64,000 nt of DNA from Liopterus haemorrhoidalis (taxonomy: Eukaryota > Arthropoda > Insecta > Coleoptera > Dytiscidae). Positions 46,023 to 57,271 of this stretch are shown piece by piece (position 1 is the first letter of the stretch; each line of letters starts with the position of its first letter). A program made the position numbers and the translations under genes. The notes under the pieces were generated by a model. It worked only from the letters and a program-made list of their open reading frames with translations. It was not told where the DNA came from and did not search any database. The DNA is taken from contig OZ020611.1 of the NCBI GenBank assembly GCA_963971575.1, forward strand, positions 224,308,260 to 224,372,259, written 5' to 3'.

Positions 46023-46958
46023 AGGTCAAGGAGGGTAATAAGGCCCACCTAACACTTTTTATTTTTTTAAAATTTATACAATAACAATTTTGTTATAAAT
46101 TTATTTTTAAATAATAATTTGAACATATTTTTATAATATAATAATTTATTACATATGTATTTGATAAACGAATCACTAAGTTATGCAATTAAAAAAATGT
46201 CTGCATCGGGCCTTATTTATAGAAAAGTCGTTAATTAAGGCCCATATAGCAAATATAAATTAGGGTATAAAAAAGCGTATAAAACACCGGAATATTGGTC
46301 TGATTGTTTTATTTTTAAATTATTTTGAAAAATTATGGCAAAACAATTATTTAATTCATGCAATTAGGGCAAATAAATTGAAAATTAGACAACAAAAATT
46401 ATTAAATAATGGACAAATAAAAATAAGACAAACAATTATTTAATTCATGCAATTTGGACAAATAAATTCATCTTTGTCCTCCTTCGTCAGTCCAACACAG
46501 TCTTCGTGGACCCAAAGACGGCAATTTATGCAGCAACGCATGTCGGCCCAACGATTTTACACTGTGGGCCTTATTATCAGCTTGGCGGTTAAATGTTTAC
46601 ACCATAGTTTTATTGACTAATTTGTAGGTTATGAAAAATAAAATAATATAGAATGTACTATTATGTACTAGCAAGTTATTGCAATAAACATGCATGATAT
46701 TTAAATAATGGCATATAAGTAAAAAACATACTTACAGTTAAATTCATTTACAGTAGAGAAGCAAACATCGCACTGTTGTTGTTTACATGTGTATATCTCT
46801 ATACATTAAAAAAAAAACAAAGTACTGCCACCTGTTAATATATAGCAATAGCACATACTAATATACTGTGAACATGTGAATTCTGAATTTCACTGCTAAG
46901 GCGCCAAATTCAAAAGTGGGCCTTATTTCCGCCCGGGCCTTATTACCCTCCTTGACCT
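46023..46958. mobile_element. pogo-like element with perfect TIR
   Basis: A 936-bp insertion with the inverted repeat AGGTCAAGGAGGGTAATAAG continuing into GCCC at both ends, flanked by TA (46021-46022, 46959-46960). The word GGGCCTTATT recurs inside. It carries only the last exon of a transposase-like protein (46440-46550). TA duplication and that zinc-finger tail fit the pogo branch of Tc1/mariner. Confidence 0.75.
46440..46550 (-). pseudogene. C-terminal PHD-like zinc finger of a pogo-type transposase
   Basis: A minus-strand frame reads WADMRCCINCRLWVHEDCVG, then LTKEDKDEFICPNCMN and stop. The arrangement C-x2-C, W-V-H-E-x-C, C-x2-C is the second half of a PHD-like finger, as found at the C-terminus of many insect pogo/CENP-B-like (DDE_1) transposases. 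The catalytic domain is absent. Confidence 0.62.
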
Positions 46959-47669
46959 TATATAAACTATATTTTGTGATGTAGGTTATGGTGATAAAAA
47001 TTTTTATAGCGGATTACTTCAAGTTTATAGATGGAATTAAAAATTCACGCGTTCTATATGAAGGAGAGGAAGTGTAAGCAAATTTTCAACCAATGGCCCA
47101 CTTTTTTTCCAAATTTTTCTTTTCTAATCCAAGCTTTACGACAATTTACAACTTCCTCGATTCCAAGTTTAGTTCACAGAACATGTTTTGTTATTAATTT
47201 AACATTGTAGGTGGAAATCTGAGGAATGCATTATCATTCCTCTTTTTCATTGACTTGCACATAGGTACACAACAATAAGATCTATCCATATTATTGGACT
47301 TTGCAAAAACAAATCGACATAAACAAACTTAAACAGCATGACTAATGCCAATGACTTTTACCTTGAAGTAAGTCATTAAAAGTTCATCACTTAGAATCTC
47401 TCTTATCTGGAAATGCCGATATTTTAAGTAACCCACTACGAAAATGTTATCGCCTTAACCTACAACATTCACAAAATATAGTTTTTAATTATTTTTAGAG
47501 ACGTGTCATGCAAAAATATGGTTTTATAAACATTTGTATTAATTTACTTGTTGATTAAATACTAAAACAGGTTAACAAAATATTGTAAAACATATTTATT
47601 CCTATAATTTCACTTTCACAGCTATGTAACAATAACATCAAGTACCATTTACCTACGTTCCAAACGTCA

Positions 47670-48290
47670 ATACCGCGGCGCTAGGATCTTAAATTTATTT
47701 CCCTATATTATTTTGTCACCCAGTATATAATATCATGTTCATCTTATGAAGTGAAGCGATATTATCTTGCTAGGTGTGTTAGTAATTTTTATAAATATGC
47801 TATAAAATTATTTAATCACCATAAAATTGTTATACAACCACTCAATATATAATGCAAGATCTCATAAAGTAGATAGAAAACACATAAAATGCATTGCTCA
47901 CCATTAAACTTGCCTATATGGGAGAGTGTTGCCCCGGACTATGCGTGTAACGTCATACAGCAGTGTGTCGCTGTTTGCCTACATCTCAGGGGCGCCGGTT
48001 GACCGAGGAAAATCGATATACGCGTTCTGAACGGAATGTTTGCCAAAATACCCTTGTTTTGTTATCTTACAGCTCCTCCTGCATATGCGGATACGAACAT
48101 AAGGGAATGGATAGTTGGGATAAAATTCAATTTACTTGTTTTAATATGATTATTTGTGGGGTAATTTTTGTTGTTTGGATTAAATATCGGATGAATTTGA
48201 TTAGTTTTACCTTGGGGTTGTTTTCAGTTATGAGTTTTTACATGTAAACGTTTGCGTGTAAACACGATAGGTATCTCTCTAAGCCCTTTT
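47670..48290. other. unassigned DNA
   Basis: A 94-codon open frame at 47963-48247 has no recognisable domain. I consider it chance. Confidence 0.35.
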
Positions 48291-48291
48291 T

Positions 48292-48555
48292 TTAGATCTA
48301 GTTAAGATCTATATTTTTGTCTACATTATATCAATATATCTAAAGGTTTAGCCAATGCAAGCAACTAAAAATGAACAAAGAGTGCGAAACTGATTGTTTT
48401 CCTGCCATAATGCCCCCTGAGGAGACACGAATGAAGTCGAAACCCTCACGAAAACCTTTCTCGGATTATTTTACTCCCACTGTACTAAATTTGGTCCAGA
48501 TTGGTTAAAGAGTGTAAGACTGCATCACGAACAAACATATCGACACATCGTTTTT
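48292..48555 (+). repeat. direct repeat flanking a Helentron-like copy (left)
   Basis: Begins TCTAGTTAAGATCTATATTT and ends just before the family 5' terminus. A second copy lies at 51374-51640, right after the family 3' end. Shared words: AAAGGTTTAGCCAATG, CGAAGTC or GAAGTCG near the middle, and GTACTAAATTTGGTCC. Confidence 0.8.
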
Positions 48556-49635
48556 AGAGTTTTGTAGGTATAATCACCAAAAAACCTTTATAACCTCACT
48601 CATGTGTGTCGGTACGGTAGAAATTGTAGCTAAATGGCGTAACATAGTAAGTTGAAATTTGGCATGCTTATACGACTCTTTTCCCCACATATAGTAAAAC
48701 TATACATAGTTCAAAAAGTTACATCACGAGATAAATCTGACCCAACGAATTAAAAAAAAAATACATATGTTTTTTAATTTTGAGTAGGGTATCAAATGAA
48801 ACCTCTAAATACGTTGATAAACAATATATGCAACTCATTGACCCACATATGGGGAAAATACTGAGAGTTCAAAAAAATAGATCCCTAGATAAATGTAAAC
48901 AAATATGTATTTATTGAAAAAATAAATATATTTTTCTCAAATCTTGAGTGGCATATCAAATTAATCCTTTTAATGTGTGGATCAACAAACAAATTTTTAT
49001 TTTTGAAAAATCAATTTTTTCTGTGATTTTCGTCAAAAATATGCAAAAAACTCTCCAAAAATATCTGGGAGAGATTCTTCTAAAACTCGGAATAGTACAA
49101 CAGGAATTTTTTATCAGATTAGTTTTTCGATAAATATTGATTTTTTTTGTGTCGTTAAAAAAGATAATTATTTAAAATTTTTTTTATTGTTTGATATCAA
49201 AAGAAAGCTCTTAAGACATAAATTAAAAAACAAAAAGTAGTTTTTTTCGTTTTTTTTTTAACATGATTTTAGCCAAAATTATGCTTAAAAAGTTCGTGTC
49301 TCACATCCTTTTACCCAAATGGGTTAAACTAAAAATTTGAAAAAAAAAAATATATATATAGGTAATGTACATTGATCTGAGCCGGAAACGTACGAGATGT
49401 TTTTTTTTTTTTATCAGATTGCGTTTTCGGAAAATATTGCAGGCAATATTGCAGGCATTTTGTGTTTTTGACAAAATTTAATGAATAAATTATGGTTAGT
49501 AATTTTATAGATTTTTTGTATCTATTGCCAAGGGAGTATATGTCTTCTTTTGAAATAAAAAGTATAATAATTTTTTTTAATAGTTGATAATCGAGTTCAT
49601 GCGTGTAAGGAGCCTACAGGCGGAACACCTACTGT

Positions 49636-50900
49636 TTTTTTTTTTTTTTTTTAATTAATACTCTTTATTTAACTAGATCTACATACATGATGTAACACAT
49701 AGTTTTGATAATACAGTGTTTGTCAGGATTTGTCACGTTGTGGGGTCGGTTCGAAGAACTCCCCTGTCACTTCACTTTATGTCTGTTGATTCGCTACTAA
49801 TGTTTAATTAGATTGTTCGCTATCCGCACTATCACTGTCACTGTCTATTATAGTGTCTTGTGGTAATTTTCGATTTAATCTTCTGTGGATTTTTCGCTTG
49901 CCCAGTTCATAGTGGGTGACACCGGAGCACTGTCCAATTCTGTGGAAAAATGTTGTTGATAACTTTTTCATGAATTCTTGTATTGTCATTATACCCAGTT
50001 CCTCGTGTAAATGGCTGTTCCTGATAAACCACGGGCTGTTGGTGGCGATCCGTAATACTTTCGACTGAAAAGCTTGCAGTTTTTTAATGTGTGTTCGGTG
50101 TGCAGCACCCCATACCATGCACGCATAGGTCAAGGTAGGTCTCAGTATACCTTTATATATTAAGAGGGAACATTTTCTTTTTAGGGTTGATTTCCTATTT
50201 ACTAATGGATAGAGCATCGCTAATTTAGTTTGGGCTTCTCGTAGTTTTTTCGTAATGTGGTGTCTCCATGTTAGTCTATTATCGAGATGCACCCCTAAAT
50301 ATCTTATTGCTTGGTTAGGCGGGTTCCATGGAATAATTTTGTTGTTAATAATTATATCTGGCAGGTTACTAGTTTTTCTTAGCGTGAACATTTTTATTTC
50401 GCATTTAGTTGTATTTAGTTTAATGTACCATTTTTTAAAATAATCAGTAGTGATGTCAAGGTTTTTTTGTAGATCACTGACTGCTCTGTTTTGAACCTCG
50501 TTTTTTGTAACAATTGCCGTGTCATCTGCAAACATGGCGATTGTTGCATCTGCTGGAACGGGCATGTCGTGCACAAATACGTTAAATAGAACAGGGCCTA
50601 AGACTGATCCCTGTGGGACTCCTGCTCGTATGTTTTTAATTTCTGATAAGGTGTTATTGATATTTACTTGGACGCTTCTATTTTTCAAAAAAGATGTTAA
50701 TATTTTCAAGAGGTATGTTGGAGTTTTAACTTTCAATAATTTATAAATAAGACCCTGGATCCACACTCTGTCGAATGCTTGCGCAATATCTAAGAATCCT
50801 GCAGGTACGAACTGTTTGTTTTCAAAGCCTTTTTCAATTGTTTCGGTAATGCGAAGTAGTTGGTGTACAGTGGCGTGCTTCTTCTTAAAACCAAATTGGA
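49636..50900 (-). mobile_element. young 5'-truncated jockey-type LINE
   Basis: Inserted in Helentron-like copy E. A 12-bp target duplication AACACCTACTGT stands at 49624-49635 and 50901-50912. A T-run at 49636-49652 is the A-tail on the minus strand, and a TTTATT (complement AATAAA) lies at about 49664. Because the reading frame is intact and the tail is present, the insertion is recent relative to its neighbours. Confidence 0.93.
49804..50897 (-). CDS. jockey-type reverse transcriptase, C-terminal ~364 residues
   Basis: An open frame enters within the RT domain at QFGFKKKHATVHQLLRI and runs to TAA. Motifs in order: GFLDIAQAFDRVW, then GVPQGSVLGPVLFNVFVHDM, then the catalytic MFADDTAIV, then IRYLGVHLDNRLTWRHHI, the thumb region SLLIYKGILRPTLTYACMVW, and a C-terminal acidic tail (DSDSDSADSEQSN). 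An ATG at 50922 lies in the flanking host DNA, so the first eight residues of that frame are not LINE. The endonuclease and ORF1 are missing, so it cannot transpose by itself. It is most like jockey-clade enzymes. Confidence 0.93.
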
Positions 50901-51373
50901 AACACCTACTGTTATACACCATGATTCAACTTATTGTTTGAATTAGTTTAGTTTTTAATTTTCAAGGTGTCTAGCAAAAATAAATCATTTTTTAGCAGTG
51001 AAGTACTTATAAGACAAATAGCACATTGTTAATAATGAGAAATACCTTTTTGAAACTGAATAAATCAAGCCGTTTATCAATATATTTCTAATTAATTTAA
51101 TAAAGATTTAAATACGAAACAAATGCAGTAAACATTGCAGGGGTTTTTTAATTTAAAATTTATTGTAATGAAATTGAAGTTATTTAAATTTAGTTTCAAA
51201 AATATTAAATTGAAGCTCTTAGTACTCAAATAACGAATATAAATAATTACTCCTATCAAATAACATTTTATCAAAAAAATATTCTTAGACATCCAGCATT
51301 CTGTTGGCTTTTTACACTTATTTAATACCCACAAAACCCTAAAATGTGTAAAAAATCCATTTCACATAATTTG

Positions 51374-51640
51374 TTTAGTTCTAGTTAAGATCTATATTTT
51401 TGTCTACATTATATCAATATATCTCTAAAGGTTTAGCCAATGTAAGCAACTAAAAACGAACGTAGACTGCGAAACTAATCGTTTACCTGCCATAACGTCC
51501 TCTAAGGAGACTCGAACGAAGTCGGAACCCTCACTAAAACCTTTCTTGGTTTAATTTACCCCTACTGTACTAAATTTGGTCCCAGAGCGATCAAAGAACT
51601 TAAGACTGCATAGCGAACAAACAGATCGACAGATCGTTTT
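51374..51640 (+). repeat. direct repeat flanking a Helentron-like copy (right)
   Basis: Second copy of the repeat at 48292-48555, starting TTCTAGTTAAGATCTATATT and ending GATCGACAGATCGTTTTT. After it the element 5' end is absent; other sequence (ATATATAAGATTGCAG) follows. Confidence 0.8.
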
Positions 51641-52817
51641 TATATATAAGATTGCAGAAAAAATAAAGAACAATTTATTTTTCATCGGCCCCGTTATTAT
51701 CATTTTCCGGGGGGTGGCGCAGAATGATTGTTTTATCAGGGCCCGGGACGCTTTTGACGTCTCTGCCTGCGTACCAACAAAATTTTCTCGCGTACAATCA
51801 CTGTTGTAGATGGTCAAATAACCGAGAATAATTTCGATATTAATCAGGATTAAACGGCAATAATCCAGCAAAGAAAACAGAATACGAGACTAATATAGAA
51901 CAGTGTATTTAAATTGGAAAATAGAAACACCATAAATAAAATTAGTAACTGAAAATATAATTTATTAATCCAAATACAATCCACTTATAAATAAAATATA
52001 CAACATATCAACAAATATCGTAATTAGTAATAAAATATGAACAGGATCAAACAAGTTAACTAAGTTAATTATAAATTAATGTCAATTACAAAATTAACAT
52101 GTTAATAACTATAACTAATTAAAAGTTAGTAAAGTCGATGTACATAGTTATACTAGTTTTCTGTATGTTACCTTATATTGTAACTTTTGAGTCGCTTCTG
52201 GATATGAAGCCAGGACTTTGCAGTTTAGTTTTTTATTTCTTTCATAAAAATGTCTACATAACTTTAAGTTAGGGTAATATGGTTTCTTATGTTAGTATAA
52301 AGTTATTTTTAGTAACATTTTAAAAAGGTTTCTTGAATTTAAATTTTTATATGTATAAACATAAAATATAAAATCTTTAATGGTTTATTATTTTTAAAAT
52401 GTAAAATTTTAAATTTAATTTTGAATTTATTAAATGTGATTATTAAAAAAATAATAAGCAGTTGAGTGGATGACGAAAAGCGTTTTGAAAAATTTCGGAA
52501 TCTCATTCTTGATTAAAAAATTTGTTTATCGAAAATTTATTTGGTTTGTAAGGGTAAGAAATAATTTCTTTTCATTTATTTAAAACGAAATCTATCCATA
52601 TCTTTATACACCATTTTGAGATACTGCTATAAAGACTACGCTAACTACTACGATCCCAAATTTTAATACAGAGTTGTAGAATATACATTGAAATAAAACA
52701 AAATTAAATAAATTCGATCACTTTAAAAAAATTGCACTTAAATTTACACCTATTTTCATTAAAATATTAAATATTGCACCCTTGGAGGCCCAATTAGCAC
52801 TTTAAATTAAACATAAC
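51641..52817. other. probable 3' UTR and downstream flank of the host gene
   Basis: AT-rich, with several TTTATT words (AATAAA on the minus strand; one at about 52575-52580) that could serve as poly(A) signals for the exon ending at 52818. No other gene recognised. Confidence 0.35.
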
Positions 52818-55800
52818 CTATTTTTCTAAAACTTCAAAATGTTCAAATTCCATTTCATCATATTTTCTGGGATTCTGTCTAACTTGATAGTGTTTAAAAT
52901 CATCCAATTTCCTATTATCTTTTATCACAATTTCTTCTTTTTTCTTCTCAATTTCCCAATGAACGGTTTTATTTAGTTTCTTCTCTTCACCTACAATTTT
53001 AGGAGACTCATGATCGAATCCGTTTTTGTGTACTGTATTGATTGTTTCTTTTATAATTTTAGGATTTTCTTGGTTTTTTAAATTCTGTTCTTCGATTATC
53101 TTCTTTTGTTTCTCGAGAAATTTTTTACGATAATCCGATAGATTTTCAGTGCCTACTAATTCTAATCTAGAACTGCAGCTATTGGATTTAATAAGTTTGA
53201 ATCTAATGCCTTGGTAGGATTCTTTGTTATCGTTTTTGTCTTTATCTTTTCTTAATCCACGCTTAGCGCAGCCACATTCTTCATTTCTTCTCTGCCAACC
53301 ACGGATCTCTTCCATTATGGCTTTTGTCATTGGACTAAGTTGTTCATCCATGTTCTTCTTCAATATTTTTCCACCATAATAAGTTACACATGTACCACAT
53401 TCTCTTATTTTCTGCAAAACATCTTCGCTGATGTATTGCTTGTTGCATTCCAAAGAATCGAATGTGTCGTCATCTATGGTATCTAAACTCTCTAGTTCGT
53501 TGTCTAATTCTTCTTTTGGCTTAGAGTTTTTCTCTGAATGATCAGAGATGTCACTACAATGGTCTCTATCAGGATCTATTGTGGAATAACGAATTGTTTT
53601 CTTTATTGTATTGTCTAGTTCTTTAGAACTTTGTGATCTATTCATTGGTGGACCGGATTTTTCGAAGATTTGACGAACTTGTTTAACCGTGTCTGGGTTT
53701 GGTAGTTCTTCATCGTTTACTTCACGATTTACTCTGATTGGATGGTAGAAAAAGTGTCTTTTTAATGAAGATTGCTTTGATTCTGAATTTTGGATTTTCG
53801 GAATTATCTGGGTTAATTTTCTTTGCTTCTTTTGGTTTTCCTGGTGTTCTATTTTGGATCTTATAGGTTCTATAATAACTATATTATTATCTATAAGTAA
53901 TTCTTGAAAACTGTAGTCCTGTAGATATTGCATTAGCCCATCAAATTGCGATTCTTTTTCGTAGTTTGCGAATATATTTTTTTGGAATAAATCGCTTTTC
54001 ATAACCTTATATCTGACATGGTCAAATTCTGGACCATTTTCAAATTCTTTTGCTTTGAGTAAGGTGTTGTTTTTGCTTATTTTGCAGTCCTGAAATTTCG
54101 TTTTTTCATCTACGCTGTAACCATTTTTCTCAATTATTTCAACTATATTAGGATTTAGACTTTCGTAAGGCTCGTCTGGAGTTTGAAGTGGGAAATACGA
54201 ATTTTCAAACAACTCACATGCGTCTTTAATTTTTTTGTCTTGTTTCTCAATTTTAGGTTCGAATATTTTTTTATTGGTCTCGACTAGGCTTTGACCTATT
54301 TCTTTTGGTTTTTCCGGGAATTGTTCGAAGATTTTTCGGACGTTTTCTATTTTTGATTGAACGTCTACTATTTTACAAGGCTCTGGTCTTGGGGAGGTTT
54401 TTCCTGATTCGGTTTTGTTTGATAAATTTTCAAAATGGGATATTACTAATTTTGGTGAAAGTTTTTCAGTTTCTTTTTCAATTTTTTCGGGTTTGTCCAA
54501 CATTTTATTCCAGAAACATTTCATTGTTTCTATTTTTTCTTGATACTCTAGTTCAGGGTCGGGTGAAGGAGTTTTGGTTTTAAAGTTTTCATGTTTATTA
54601 ATTTCAATATCCATTTCGATAGATTTTTTGCGTGGTATATCAATAGGTAATGAATTGAATTGTTGTTTTCTTGTTGTCCTGTAATCTAAAGTTCTAGAAG
54701 TGCTTTCATATGTGTTGATTGGTTTTTCGTTTATTTTTGTGAAATTCCGTATTGTTTTAATTTGTCTGTGTTCAACTTTTTTCTCTTCCTTTTTTTCTAT
54801 AACTTCTGTTATTTTCGGAAGAGTAGATACCTTAAATTTCTCAGGGGATTCTGAATTTCTTTTAGTAACTTTCTTTATGTTAGTATCAGGTAAGTTATTA
54901 TTATTTTTATCGATCTTAAAACTATCTTTTTTCTTAGGAACTTTTGAGATTTTTATTTCAAAATCAACTGGAATATTTATAGAATCATCTGGTGGTAGAT
55001 TTAAGTGCTGACCGATATTAACAACAAATCTGTTTCTAGTGTCAGTGCTTTTTAGTGGATATTTATCACATTTACGTAATTTTCTGTCTATTTTCTCGCA
55101 TTTTTCTAGATATTTACTTGCGTTTATATCCGGAAGGGAGGAATAAAATTGGTCCGTTTGTTCTGGTAATTTCGGTTTTTTGTGTTTATGATTCTCTCCA
55201 AATGCTCTAGAGATATTTTTTGTTATAAAGTTTAATGGTTTACGGAATGAATTTGACCTTTTAACCACTGGGGATTTCTTATCCTTTTTCACGGGTTTAC
55301 TATCAGTATCAATAGTTATCGTTGTTACGAAATCTTGATTACTTATTTCAACTGGTGGTTCCGCTACTACTTCAATTTTTTCTAAATTCTCAACACTTTT
55401 AATCAACTCCTTTGTTTCTTCAATTGTTTTTTCAATCTTCTTTTCCTCTTCTTTTAGCTCCTTTATCAATTCACTGTTCTCAACAGTCTTTTCATTATTA
55501 TTATCTTCTACTTTTTCTGTTATTTTGTCTTCTTCTTTATTTCTATTATTTACAATAGTAATTTCATCGAAATTATTCAACTCTGATCCTGAATCATCAC
55601 AGCTTACACTTCTGTACTCATATTCGGAGTAAATAGGATTAAAAGTGTTGCTTTCGAAATACAGTTGGAGATCGGTGATATTCGGATCGAATTCGTAAGC
55701 GAAATTTGGTAAACTTTGAGTATTTTCGTCGAAGTAATCACTTTCGCTGTATAGTGAGAAGTTGTCGGTTTTTACTGAGACATCTGTGTCGTATCTTGGG

Positions 55801-56040
55801 TCTGGGTAATAGTTTGGCAGGGGTAGACCTGTGTCTGGGTATGTTAGGTTGTCTTGTGATACTTGGTAGACGCTTTGAAATGATGACTTGTTTTGGTAGT
55901 TGGAGTCTAGGCTGTCGTCTGTGTCGCTTCTCTGGCGTGGTGGGGGATATTGTTGATATGTTATTGAGTATTCTGGTTGTTTTGGTTCTGCAGGTTCGGG
56001 TGGTTTGGTGTCTTTTTCGTTGGTTCTTGGAGCTCGTCTT
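52818..56040 (-). CDS. terminal coding exon of a host gene, unknown function
   Basis: A 3223-bp exon: one leading base of a split codon, then 1073 codons and TAG. It opens RRAPRTNEKDTKPPEPAEPK, continues through Tyr/Pro-rich sequence (YSITYQQYPPPRQ), then a long Lys/Glu/Asn-rich region without globular domains, and ends FEHFEVLEK. A short motif recurs: VRKIFEQFPEKP at about residue 565 and VRQIFEKSGPP at about 784. A Cys-containing, more conserved-looking segment (RECGTCVTYYGG, GWQRRNEECGCAKRG) lies at about 875-920. The frame has no in-frame ATG start; upstream exons are outside or unrecognised. Long intact length amid transposon debris argues for selection. I do not recognise the gene. A cytoskeletal or scaffold role would be a guess. 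Confidence 0.85.
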
Positions 56041-56060
56041 CTGAAAAAGAAAATTTGATT
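56041..56060 (-). other. splice acceptor of the host gene exon
   Basis: On the minus strand a pyrimidine-rich TTTTCTTTTTCAG immediately precedes the open frame, giving an AG acceptor at 56041-56042 (CAG at 56041-56043 in complement). Confidence 0.8.
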
Positions 56061-56379
56061 TAAATATTGTCATTATGTGGAGTAGGAAAAAAAATGATGT
56101 GAAGTCTGAATTTTTATTTAGCGTTTTATAGGTATTTAATATGGTTAATTTGTGTTCAAAATCATAATCAAGTAACTTGTTTTTTTTTTCTTCTGTAACT
56201 CCGGAACTTTATTTAAATACCTTTTACAAACTATATGATCAATCCGCTGCTTCCAGAATAAGGAATAGGCATGATTTTTAATTTTTTTTTTTTATTATAT
56301 TCCTCTTATATTGCATATTAACATAAAAAACAGGTTTGCATTTTTTTTTTAATTTGAAGGTTTAAAAAAATATAAATGT
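56061..56379 (-). other. intron sequence without further features
   Basis: AT-rich. The intron presumably runs beyond 64000, since no upstream exon could be recognised in the window. Confidence 0.45.
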
Positions 56380-56610
56380 ATGTAGCGCGCGAAAACGACG
56401 TGTGACCTCATACCCCCAACTAAGGGTACTGCGTACAGCCTACCCACTGTACTGCGTACAGCCTACACAGTCTGTCGTGAACCTATTTGCTTGTATAACT
56501 TTTATAGGTTATGTAAAGTTAGAGTGATTTTAAGTAAAATAAAGTTTAATTCTATAAAAACAATTTATACATGTTTACCAAATTAAATTTTATATTAAAA
56601 TATGTAAAAT

Positions 56611-56770
56611 ATGGAAGATCCACCCAGTACTTCGAAACATAGTCGAAAATATTGTTTAGTACCGATGTGCACAAATAGTTCAATTAGAAATAAAAAAAAA
56701 AAAAAAACAATTTATATCATTACCTGATGGCGAAAAACAACAGAAAAAGCGAAATTTGTACCACGTATTT
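56611..56770 (+). pseudogene. THAP zinc-finger domain, N-terminal part
   Basis: The ATG at 56611 gives MEDPPSTSKHSRKYCLVPMC, then TNSSIRNKKK. After a shift in the A-run (56691-56706) the other frame continues FISLPDGEKQQKKRNL. The C-x4-C start followed by FISLPxxEKxxKxR fits a THAP domain, although the second C/H pair is missing. THAP domains bind DNA in P-element-like and other insect transposon proteins. The frameshift lies in a homopolymer, so either slippage in the genome or a read error is possible. Confidence 0.6.
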
Positions 56771-56876
56771 CTTCAGCACTGTAGCATAAATTATTTTTTA
56801 TATATTCCATGAGCATCAATGCATCAATGTTGGGTAAATTATCACTCTGAGCCCTAACAAAATCTTTATCTGCCAT
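56770..56876 (-). pseudogene. N-terminal fragment of a second transposon-linked protein
   Basis: The ATG at 56876 gives MADKDFVRAQSDNLPNIDAL, then MLMEYIKNNLCYSAEEIRGT. The style resembles N-termini of proteins encoded next to THAP proteins in insect repeats, but I cannot name the family with certainty. It stops being recognisable where it meets the THAP remnant head-on. Confidence 0.4.
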
Positions 56877-57271
56877 TTTAATAATAAATGCGCGAAAAAT
56901 TGTTGAAAAACAAATACAAAACTCTCGAACAATACAATATACACACGTAAAGATTATGTTGTAGTCTGTATCTGTGACGTCAAACCCCAGCAGTTTGAAG
57001 TCATACTCAGTCGTATTTACTCGGCAACCTTCGCGCCGTGGTCGGCTTATTTAAAATTTACAATATTTTAATTAAATAATTTGGCTATAATATTAATTAA
57101 AATGTGATTTTTGTTTTGTTAGGTGACATAACTAACATTAACATACCAAAAAAATGTAATTTTAAGAAAATATAAATTTTATGCGGATCCCCTATTGTAA
57201 ATCATAATCGTCTTAGGTCGATACGACACGCATATAGGCTATCAGAAAGTAATTTTACAAAATTAGTATTT

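Larger units (their letters stand above)
45834..47666. mobile_element. long-TIR foldback element, interrupted in its left arm
   Basis: The left arm (45834-46020, continuing at 46959-47050) and right arm (about 47410-47666) are inverted copies. Shared words include GGTACTTGATGTTATTGTTA, GAAATTATAGGAATAAATAT and TTTTGCATGACACGTC. After the nested element at 46023-46958 is removed, the left arm continues AAACTATATTTTGTGA and still matches the right arm. Arms are therefore about 260 bp and the original element about 0.9 kb. No coding capacity was seen and no clear target duplication at the outer ends. Confidence 0.72.
48547..51370 (+). mobile_element. Helentron/DINE-like element, copy E (subfamily 2), interrupted by a LINE
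   Basis: The 5' end AGAGTTTTGTAGGTAT (48556) is followed by CTCACTCATGTGTGTCGG and GTTGAAATTTGGCATGC, and the core is partly duplicated (TTGACCCACATATGGGG near 48838). The 3' end is ATACCCACAAAACCCT (about 51326-51341) with a weak hairpin and TTCACATAA. A LINE sits at 49636-50900. There is no long (TCTG)n tract. Confidence 0.65.
56380..57060. mobile_element. remnant of a THAP-encoding transposon
   Basis: GC-richer ends (GTAGCGCGCGAAAACGACG on the left; AACCTTCGCGCCGTGGTCGG on the right) surround two inward-facing coding starts: a THAP domain on the plus strand and a second protein start on the minus strand. The word TGTGACSTCAWACCCC occurs in direct orientation near both ends (56400 and 56976). 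I could not pair formal TIRs or a duplication, so the boundaries are approximate. Confidence 0.5.

Noticed and set aside
48292..51640. An LTR retrotransposon (two ~265-bp direct repeats around 2.8 kb)
   Set aside because: The interior is a Helentron-like element with its own ends plus a later LINE. No primer-binding site, polypurine tract or gag-pol is present.
55706..56044. Plus-strand and alternative minus-strand frames over the host exon (also 54305-54583 and 54700-55011)
   Set aside because: The minus-strand frame is continuous through the whole region into the 3' part with a splice acceptor; the others are shadows.
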